The notes beneath the pieces are model-generated. The model saw only the letters and a list, made by a program, of their open reading frames with translations, was not told the origin of the DNA and made no database searches. Positions 49,700 through 59,400 of a DNA stretch of 64,000 nucleotides are shown one piece after another; position 1 is the first letter of the stretch, and each line of letters starts with the position of its first letter. The position numbers were made by a program, and so were the translations under genes. The stretch comes from Symbiodinium natans (Eukaryota; Sar; Dinophyceae; Suessiales; Symbiodiniaceae): positions 1 to 64,000 of the forward strand of contig CAJNDS010001591.1 in assembly GCA_905221605.1 (NCBI GenBank). Direction: 5' to 3'.

Positions 49700-50000
49700 G
49701 GTGAGTGCCCCCCTTCCTTTGGCTATATATCGTACCTACAATGACAATATTACAAAATGAAGTATTCTATATACACAAGACACACTAGATAATCTATATG
49801 TATATATACCCTAAAGAGCTAGACTCCATAATAATGAATCTCGATGTGTGTACACATACAGTCTGTATATATATATACATATGTATATATATATAGTAAT
49901 AATAAGAAGAACAAAAATACTAGTAATAATAATCATAATACTAATGGTTTTATGAAGAACAATAACAATAATATTGTGAGCTGACATGAGTGCATATGCA
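49700..50000. repeat. AT-rich low-complexity boundary
   Basis: TATATA and ATAATA words dominate about 49735-49985. This separates the last recognisable exon of channel copy B from the GC-rich polyprotein region. Confidence 0.85.
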
Positions 50001-50080
50001 TCTTCTGCTCTGTGATGCATTAGGACTCGGCAGACCACCTTGTAGTTTTCCTTTGCATGTAGAGTTTTGCAATTCGTATC

Positions 50081-50102
50081 AATGCCAATATTTTGGCTCA
50101 AG
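50081..50102 (+). other. Candidate relict dinoflagellate spliced leader
   Basis: The last 13 bases (ATTTTGGCTCAAG) equal the 3' end of the conserved 22-nt dinoflagellate spliced leader. The 5' nine bases do not match. It lies 388 bp upstream of, and on the same strand as, the polyprotein start. Relict leaders upstream of genes are a known mark of reverse-transcribed, reinserted mRNAs in this group. A short match could still arise by chance. Confidence 0.5.
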
Positions 50103-50391
50103 TACCGAGCTTGTGCCTTTGAGCACGGTAGAGTCGTACAGTAGCTCTTAGGTTGCTGTGCGGTCCGACCGGACGCACTCAGGCGTAGCTGCACAAGTGC
50201 TTGAACTCGCGAAGTCGTAAAACAGCGTGACCGGGCTGTGATTGCATTGGCTTAGTGCAAGTCCAGTGCTGGTCGACTTCACAATTGGAGGCTGTTCTGG
50301 GAAACGCGTACAGCTCTTGTGCCTACGGCCCGAGTGGGCAAGCATTGCTTTGCTTGTCTGTCGCGGTCCGTGACCTGGACGCGTGGACTGT

Positions 50392-50475
50392 GTGCCACGC
50401 TTGCGGCCTGTTAACCAAGGCGCGGCGCTTCGCGTGCCACGCCTGCGGCCTGCTAACCAAGGCGCGGCTTCTCGC
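50392..50475. repeat. Two 42-bp tandem repeats upstream of the polyprotein
   Basis: GTGCCACGCYTGCGGCCTG followed by YTAACCAAGGCGCGG is present twice head to tail (50392-50433 and 50434-50475), ending 14 bases before ATG 50490. In one frame it codes CHACGLLTKAR twice within a short upstream ORF (50255-50518) that overlaps the polyprotein start. Confidence 0.85.
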
Positions 50476-50489
50476 CTTGTGTTGCGGCA

Positions 50490-53400
50490 ATGTCCGCAGA
50501 GGTTGCAGGTCAGGCTGAGGGCGTCACCCTCCTCGAAGCTATCGAGGGTGGAGACGTTCCCTATCCCGAGCGGATGGGCTACGTCGCTTGGCTTAAGTGG
50601 CGTAGGGAGACTGGCAGCCGTCCGTTGTCCAAACGGGATGGGGTCAGCACTACGCCAGAGCAAGAGGCGGCTCTCTGGCGGAAAGTCATGAAGTTCCTCC
50701 ATGACGCCGAAGAGGAGGACGAGGATGAAGAGGAAGAAGAAGAGGACTCCGAGCTAGTCCCGGAGGCCTCGGGCGCTGGAGGCGACAGTCCGCCGCGGGT
50801 GGACGTCAACGCCGCGGTTAGGGAGCTGGCCATGGTCCCTACCGGTGCTGCCTATGTCCCTGCTACGGCACCAGGGTCCCGCCCGGCGGGACCGTCCGGT
50901 CCGCCGTCGACTGCAGGTTCAGTGCCAGGCACCGCAGAGGGCTTGCAGGCGGAGCTGCGCGCGATTTACCGTCCAGACCAAGAACCGGTCGCGGACTACC
51001 TGACGCGCGTTTCGCGGATTGTCCTCGCGCTGAAAGCGCATGGAGTCACGGTGAGCTCCCGTGACCTTGACGCCTTAAGCACCAAAGCCACCCTCCTTGC
51101 GGATGAGTTCTCCAAGATAGGCGGGGACTGGCATCCTACGAAGATGGTCCGTCGGCTGCGGACCAGGTTCTCGGTCGCGGCTTTGCGCGGTGGCGAGGAC
51201 CCCGAAGACGCAGAGGAGATTCAGCGTGAAATCCAATGCATCGGGGAGCTTATCCTCGCGTTAGGGGGAAAAGAAAGCTCGAGCCAAGAGAAGGTTTGGA
51301 GCTCCCCGTCCGATGTGCCAGTTGAAGCCGTGGGACCGCGTTCCCCAGGGCTCCCACAGCCTGCGACTGCAAGTGGGTTGGGGGAAGGATTGGACCGTGG
51401 AGGTTTGCGCACTGCTGAGGCTGCAGGTGGTCCTTCCGCGGCCCGTGTCCTGGGCGCGACGGACGGCGATTCCCCTTTGCGCGCAAAGCTTGCTGCTCTA
51501 GAGATGGAGATAGAAGCCCTGAAGCGAGGTTCAGACGGCGGAGGTTCGCAGACCGGGTCCCAACACCCGGCGGGCGATCTCGCCGCCGCACTCGCCGCCC
51601 AAACTGAGGCGCTGAAAGAAGCGTTAGCGCAGAGGGGCGGGCAAAGCTCCATAACTACGGTCAAAACTGACCTCACGTGGCCGACGCTGACCGACGACAA
51701 GTCGGACGCGCGAGACGTCGTCCTGTTCTACGAGGAGTTCGAGGACGTCTGCGCGCTGGCCAACAACTGTCGCGGTATGAGTGCGCGCGAAAAGCTGTTA
51801 GCGCTACGCGGGCGCTGCCGCGGCTCGCGCATGAAGACGTACACGAACGCGTACCGCACAGCGTGGAAATCGGGAGAGGTTCTCTCAGATCCACAGGCGG
51901 TGTATGACCGCATTAAGAACAAACACTTGATGTTCGGGGAATCGCGGGAGGAAAGAGAAGTCCGCGTGGATGGTGAGCACGCCTCTCTCGCTAAGGGTAA
52001 GCTCACAGGCCACCAATTCGAGCCTTTGTTTGAGGCTTCGATCGCGGACCTTGAGGCAGTAGGTCTCGGGAAGACCCCTCGGGAGTTGTATCTCTCATAC
52101 CTCCGCAAGATGCCCCCTTATCTCCAAAAGCAGATCCGGAACGACAAAAGGTTGTGGCCTGGCGACCCCAAGGATGGCGGGTTGCGAGGACCGCAGACTT
52201 GGGAGGAGAGCCACAAAGTCGTTCTGGAGTACGAGCAGAGAGAAGCAGCGCACAGGGCTGTTTCCCACTCTGTGTACGCTGCCACCGGTTCGCAGAGCGC
52301 GGACCCGGCGGTCGCGCTGGCTGAGGCTCAGAAGGAGATTAAGAGTCTCAAGGCCGCTGCGAAGGCTGCTGCGAAAGGAGCAGCTGCCGCGGCCAAAGCT
52401 GGCGCGGACCAGACGTATGCTGCTACGTCAAAGGGAGCTGGCAAGGGAGCGGACAAGAAGATCTGCTTCCACTTTCGCGATCATGGGAATTGCCCGAAAG
52501 GGGATGCCTGCCCGTACAGCCACGACAAGGAGCTTCGCAGAAAAGCTCTCGCGGCCAAAAAGGGTGACCAAACCTTTGCCACTGCGAAAGGTAAAGGCAA
52601 AGGGAAGGGAGGTGGCAAGGCAAAAGCCAACGCAAAGCCAAAGGCTGCGGCCAAAGGCGCGGCAAAGCCACCAGGCACTGTTTGCCCCTTTTTCTCCAAG
52701 AATGGGTCGTGCAAGAAAGGAGCCAGCTGCGACATGGTCCACAACCTGACGACCTCAGGAGGGACGCCGGCCTTGCCTGCCAACTGGGCCCCGCCCTCCG
52801 GTGCTTCCATGTCTAACCCCTTCGCCGCGTTCAGTGTCCAGATAGGCAGCTCAGGCGTCCAGGCAGGCGTCTTAGGAGCCGCAGGACACGCCGCGGTGCA
52901 GCAGCACGCGCTTCCGTTAAGCAAGGGCGGGCGGGACAAGTTCGCCACCTTGGACGATCTGCCGAAGGACTGGTGGAACCTGGCCGACAACGAGCCAGGA
53001 GGCTACCAGTACAGAACGGTGGTCCAGGTCCTCGACCGCAAGGTCGAGTGCATGCTTGACGGTTGCGCCGGCGCAAACCACGTGACTGAGGAACTCGTGG
53101 TAGGCATGATGAACCGGGCCGCAGAGCTGGGGATCGGCACTGAGGATCCTGGCTTCCCGGTCGTGAGACTTGAGAAGTGGGTCCACCCCGAATATGTGCA
53201 TGGCATAGCTTCGGGAGCCCCGGTTCCTCTGAAGGGGGCAGCAGTCCTGCGCGTCACGCTGCTGGAAGGCAAAACGGCGGACGACTGTCGCCCCAACACA
53301 GAGATTTTCGTGCGATGCAAAATCGCTGCCAGAGGGACGTCCGATTGGCACGGACTTATCCTTGGCGGCAGAGCGCTGGACTGCGCCGGAAGGATGGGCT

Positions 53401-56400
53401 TGGGATTCAGGCCGGGTCCCGACTTTCATGTCCTCGACACGCTGGGAATCAGGATGCCCAGATGTGAGGATCACAGTAGGACTCGGAAGGACAGGGCCTA
53501 TGCCTTTGAAGCGCGGTTGTCTAGCCTGGACGACGCGTCGTGCACCGAGCCTGGGGGCGGAAGTCGTGAGCTCCTCCGCTATGACGGGGAAGAGCCGCTC
53601 GAGCTCTCGCCAGGTGATGGGGTGCTGGTGCCAGTCGCGCGGGAGTCAGGAGTCTCCGCGGAGGGATCCCTGTCCGAGGTTGTGCTTCCGGTTGAGTGTG
53701 GGGTCGAGGCTGTGCCAGGTCTCTGGCCCACAGGAGAGGGTAAAGGGTTTGTTTTGCTTGCAGCCCAAGAGTGTGACCACTCTCTCCAGCCGGGCGAGGT
53801 TGTTGCGGAAGTGCGTTCCGGCCTCGTCAGCACTGCGGCCTGTGGTTGTGGCGCGATTGAGACGGTGTTCGAGTCAGAGCCGTCTCCGCAGGCATGTGCG
53901 GATTGTGGGGTCGCCGTTGCTTCGGTTGACCATGACCCGTGCTTTGCTTGCGGGTCCGCGTCCAGGGCCGCGGCAAGAAGCTTCCAAGGTTGTTCCTCGT
54001 GTGCGCGGTCCTTTGGGCGGCTGCGTACCGGCGCCAGGATCGGTGTGCTATCGGTCCTTGCTGCGGTGACTGTTCTCGCTTCGGTGTGGGGCGGGAGCGG
54101 CCCGGTTGGGCGCCCTGTTGAGGAGCCTGGAGTGCTTACTTGCTTGGACCACCTTCCAAGCGTCGACAGCTGGTGGGAGGCGCCAGGTGGTTACGCGTCT
54201 GTGTGGGGTAGGCGCCCTGCGCAGAAGGACCTTGGGACCGTGGCGGTCGAGAAGGCGCCTTACGAAACGTGCTTGCTTCAGCGCGCAGGTGAGGCGTGGC
54301 GTCTTTGGGACACGAGGGATTTGCGTGTGGCGGAAAGCGTTGCGTGCAGCGATGAGGTTCCCGTCACCGAACGCCTCGCGGTCTTTAGGACGCGCAAGGG
54401 GCCACGCTGGGCTGGCTGGCGTGAGGGATCGGCCACGGCTGGAAGAGGCGCAAGTGACGCTGTGCGCCCAGCAGACGCGGTCGACACGGCGCGCTGCCCG
54501 AGCTATCATATCGTGGAGAGCTGGGACATCGATAAGATGATCGAGGAGCCTCCAACGGACTATTCTTATGAGCAGCTCGCGGCAGACATGCGCGCCCGGC
54601 ACCCTAAGGCGTGCCCGCACCTCCTCGACCATCTCGTTTCCTTAGAGGGTTTCCTAGATAAGTCAATCTTGTTTGGGTTCTCGTTTGGGATCAGTAAGGC
54701 CGAAGTTTGTGTCTCCAAAGGTAAGCTCCTAGGACACAACATTGGGCGGGACGGGAGTTCGCCTGACGAAGAGCGTTGTCAGGCGGTGATTGACTTTCCC
54801 CCGCTCTGGGAGAAGCTTCACATTCAGCAATTTTTGGGTTGCGCAAATTGGTTGCGCGGCTACCTGCCTGTTGAGTATGGGCACGCAGCCAAGATTTTAG
54901 GGCAGTGGCAGAAGCCAGGCGCCGTCTTTCCTGAAGGCGGGCTGGGCTCAGCCGCCACCGAGGGTTGCAAAGCCTTTAAAGCGATTAAGCGCATGATGCA
55001 GAACCGCATCAATTTGGCTACCTTCGATGAGGCCTCTGCTGCGGATGGGTCGTGTCCCCTTGAGCAGATCGCGGATGCGTCGGGCATCGCGGTAGGGGGC
55101 AGCGTCGTGCAGATGACGCGTGACTTGAGTCAGCTCAAAGTGCTTATGACGCACTCAAAGAGCTTGACCCCCGCGCAGCAAAACTGGCCGCCCTTGATAC
55201 AGGAGGCGTTTGCCCAGCTCGAGGTAAAGCGGGCGACACGCCGCATGTTTGGCTCTATTCGGACTCTGTGTTGGACAGATCATGCCAACCTTACCCGAGC
55301 GCAAACGTCGGACATCGGAATGGATCCGAAACTCGTCCGGTGGGTTGCGGAAATCCTTATGGATGGGTCCGAAATAAGGAGCCTTAGCGGTCGCTCAGCG
55401 ACGCTGGGTGACAGTTTTAGCCGCAATCCCAAAGATCGGGATGCGCTCCTTGCGGCGAGGACGAAAGATCTCGAGGGCCTTTCGGGCCAACTCCGAGGTT
55501 TCGACCTGGACCAGTACCTCGGAGAGGGTACTGAGGGTGACGGACCCGTGCCCTGGGCGGTCGGCAACGACGCCGTCCCAGAGCCTGCGGGCCGTGTCCA
55601 GGCCGCGGCTGTGCCGATGTGCGTCGTCGCAGCCCTTCCGGTGCGCGTCATGGTTGTCTTTGACTACGCACGTTGGAAAGAGCAGGACGCAGAGCTGACT
55701 GAAATCAGGCGCGTCTTTCAAGCGAGCCTCCCTGGAGTTTCTGTGGCTGTCAGGGGTTGTTGGGGTCCGTTTGAGGATACCGACGGGCTTGCCTCGCATT
55801 TTGATTGCGGGGCCGGCAGGCTCGCAGGGACCAAGAAGATCAAGCGGATCAGGGTCGACTTGCTTACTTCGTGTGCCAAGGTTCTTAGGGAAGCTTCGGG
55901 GTTTCGTCCGCAGTTCCTCGTAGGACTAGGGCAAGGCGGGCTTGTCACAGCCGTCCTTAGGTGGCCTTTGGTTGTTGAGCTCACGCTCCAAGCAAGGAAC
56001 CTGCAGCGCAAGGAAGCCAGGGCTGTAGGAGAAGCTTGGGCAGGCATCAAGGCTATCTGGGCGGTGCGGCCACGCCTTTGGCGCACGCAGCAAGGCCACT
56101 TGGAAGTGGCCGAGGCTTGTCCGGAACTCAAGAAGGATTTTCCGGAGCCTCCCCTGCGAGGTTTTGGGATCGTAGGGAAGCAGGCATTGGGGGCGGAGGT
56201 TCTGCGGTCCTTGAGGCTGGACGCGGTTCGTTCCATTGATGATGCCAGCATTAGAGGGATGCTGGACGAACCGTCACGACCCCTCTGGGACCATGAGGGT
56301 CTGTGCATCTGCGGCAAGCGGACCTACCTGTTTTCTCGCTGCCCCGCCTGCATCGAGAAAGAGGCAGTCGATATCTCGGTAGAGATAGCCGAGCGGGAGG

Positions 56401-59400
56401 AGCCCGAACCTCCGCTTGAGGGCGACCTTGAGGCCCATGAGGTGGGCCTAGAGGTCAACTCCGTCCTTGCAACTTTGGATAGGACAGGAGGTTTGGTTAG
56501 GGTTAGGTCCTCAACCATCCAGCAATGGGCGGTAGGGTTTAGGACTACGCCCAAAGATGCTCCAGTTCCCACTGCATATGGCATGCTGAGTGGGAAGATA
56601 TGGAAGAAGAGCCATTCCGTGAAGCTCAGCCTCGGCTCCCAGCACAAGGATCTTTCCAAGTGGGGCGATGTGAAGCCTTACTGGACCACATGGGTGGTTA
56701 GAGAAGATGGTGCTGTGGTGGCGGGGCACAACTGCTCGCCCCTGAATGTGGTTCAGGGCGACATCGTCATGCATTGGTCGTCAGTGGTGAACTGGCACGG
56801 CCACAGACATGTCGTGAATGAGCAGTGTGAAGTGCTCTGGAGGTCTAATGGTAAAGAGATTGCCTTAGACCCCTCCTTCGGCAAGCTGATAGCCCTTGTG
56901 GGTAGGGTTACTCAGGTCATTGGCTGGCGGGCAACCGGAGAAGCAGCTTCGGATCCCCGCAGTTCTACCCTGCAGGCGTCAAGGGTCCTTGCTCAATTCT
57001 CTTCGTCCAACGAGGGCGTAGAAGGGCATTGGACCGCGGGCGCTATCAGTCGCGGGAAGAATGCCAATGAGTGCAAGCTGAAGGGTAGAGTTTTGGCGTT
57101 TATGGGTGAAGAGCACAAGGGCCCTGCAGTGGTTCTAGAGCTCGTTAGCCATAGCCCCATCCTGTGCATTTGGGACCATTCCTCAACCAAGGTCAAGGTC
57201 GAGTTTAAGGGCGGTGTTCCGTCTTTGAGCCTGATCGCGGGGGAGGACGAAAATCGTCGTGAACAGCTTGCGGTCGAGGCAAGGGACGCGGCGAACATTT
57301 CGGAGTTCCGAGTCACGGGATCCCTTCGTACGGCGTGGTACGAGGGTCAGCGGCGCGATCCCTCATTGGCGGGCTCGATTCGCAAGCCAGAGCCGCCAAT
57401 GGAGATATCCGGAGACGGGTTGCTCGAGCGCGAGGTGACCCTCAGGACGGGTCAAACCGTCGTTGTCCCAGTGGTTCCCAACGGGGCTGCGGGCGCGAAT
57501 GGGGTGACCTGGCGCCGCGCTTGCTACAATTCAGTCCACTGTGGAGTCCTTGGGGCCCATAGGTCTGCTGAGGTTACCGTCAAGCTGCTAGAGAGGGCAG
57601 TCTGGTGGCCCGACTTGGAGAAAGATGTGCGGACCTGGGTCGCCAAATGTCTCGCTTGCATTAAAGGCCGCTCTCGACCGACGAAGGTTGAAGCTCGTGC
57701 GGTCAAATGTGGCGCCGAGACATGCTGGCAGGAAGTCAGCGTGGACTGTGAAGGTCCGAACCGAGAGGACAGGGAGGGGCATAGGTACTCGCTTACGTAC
57801 TTCGATTGCCTCAGTCATGCTGTCCTCCTCGAGCCGATGAGGTCTCTGACTCATGCTGAAGTCAGGAGGGCGTTCGTGCGCTGTGTGCTTCGCAGCAGGA
57901 CGATCCCGAGCCTCATCAGGTCGGATAGAGGGCCAGAGTTCAAGAATGCGCTCATGGCAGAACTCAGCGCTATGCTTGGGACCGAGTGGCGGTTCAGCGC
58001 GCCCTTGAGGCCTTGTGAGTTGGGCGCAAACGAGCGGGTCCACCAAGAAGTTCAAAAGGTGTTGGGGGCGGTCGTCAGGCAAGTCGGCGCCTCCCTTTCC
58101 GAAGCTTGGTCGGATTGGCTCGTGGTGGCGGAGTACGTCATAGATAACACTCCGGGACCCCACGGGTATACCCCGAGGGACCTAGAGCGGAGCTGGTCGC
58201 TCGCTCTACCACTTGAAAAGGACGTCCTGCGAGACGCCTTGCAGTTCGAACCCATCTCTGATTGGGCTCGGAGCCAGTTTAAGCAGTTCTCGGAACTAGC
58301 TGCTGCGGTCCGAGAGCACTGGACGCGGTCTTCAGAAGCGCGGGCGAAACTTGCAAATCGCCATAGGCGCACTGTGGACCTTAAGCCAGGCGACCGAGTG
58401 GTCTGGAACGCTCCGAGGGCCCGTTCAGAGGGGGCGGGGCGTGTGCCTTGGAAACCGGGTCTGACCGGCCCCTGGCGCGTGTTGGAAGTCAAGGGCCACA
58501 GGCTCACCTTGGAGCCCGTGTCGATGGAGTCGGGGGGTACTTCTTCCGCCCGGCGCGGCCCGATGGAGGCGCACGCAGAAGACTGCATTCTTGTTCCTGC
58601 GGATGCAGATGGCGCGGAATCCCGCGAGCCGGTCGTCTTTGAGGACGATGGAACCGGCGGGGACGGCTCGTCTCGCCCCAGCTTAGGGCAACAGGTTCAA
58701 GGCGACGCCAAGCAAGTGGAGTTCACGCTGACCAGGCGCGGGAGGGACTTCGTCCTCCGCCTTGGCGACCGCATTGCCTATCGGGGTGTAGGTGGAGGCC
58801 CTAAGGTGTGCAGGTTAGGGCGGGTTACGCAGGTAGATGCTGCCCGTGCGCAGGTCGGCGTGCACCGCTATCTCCCCGACGCCAGCGGGGTTCGCGTCAA
58901 ATGGCGGCTTGCATTCATCGCCGAGGACGGTGCGCTCACGCTTTCAGAGGGGACTCGTCCGGCCCACGAAGCGGTTTCCGTTAGGGAGATCATTTCCAAG
59001 ATCGACCTAAACCGCGACGGCGTGCTTGCTGCAGCCTCGGCCAGAAAGTTGGACAAGGGAGCGTACTCGTTGCAGGACAGGACGCTCGAGAGAGCGTCTC
59101 GCGCCAGCACGAGTGTGCTCTCGATCCAAGAGGCCCTCGCGGACCTCTTGGTCGCGGAACCCCGCGTGTTGCAGCCTAGGGCTTCCTCAGAGTCGGGTGC
59201 TGTCGAGAGTTGGTTCCGGCAGTATTTCCTTGGAGGGGTTGCCGATGTCTTGGAGGTTGCTTGGGGTGACGCGGTCGTTTCCGACGCGGCTAGGAGGCAC
59301 GGGTACAGGGTTGTTCCGGCTTTTGTGCAAGGCGAGCAGGCCTACGGGATCACCTGGAACCTGGCCGCAGAAGGGCACTTAGAGGCAATTAGCGGCGCTG

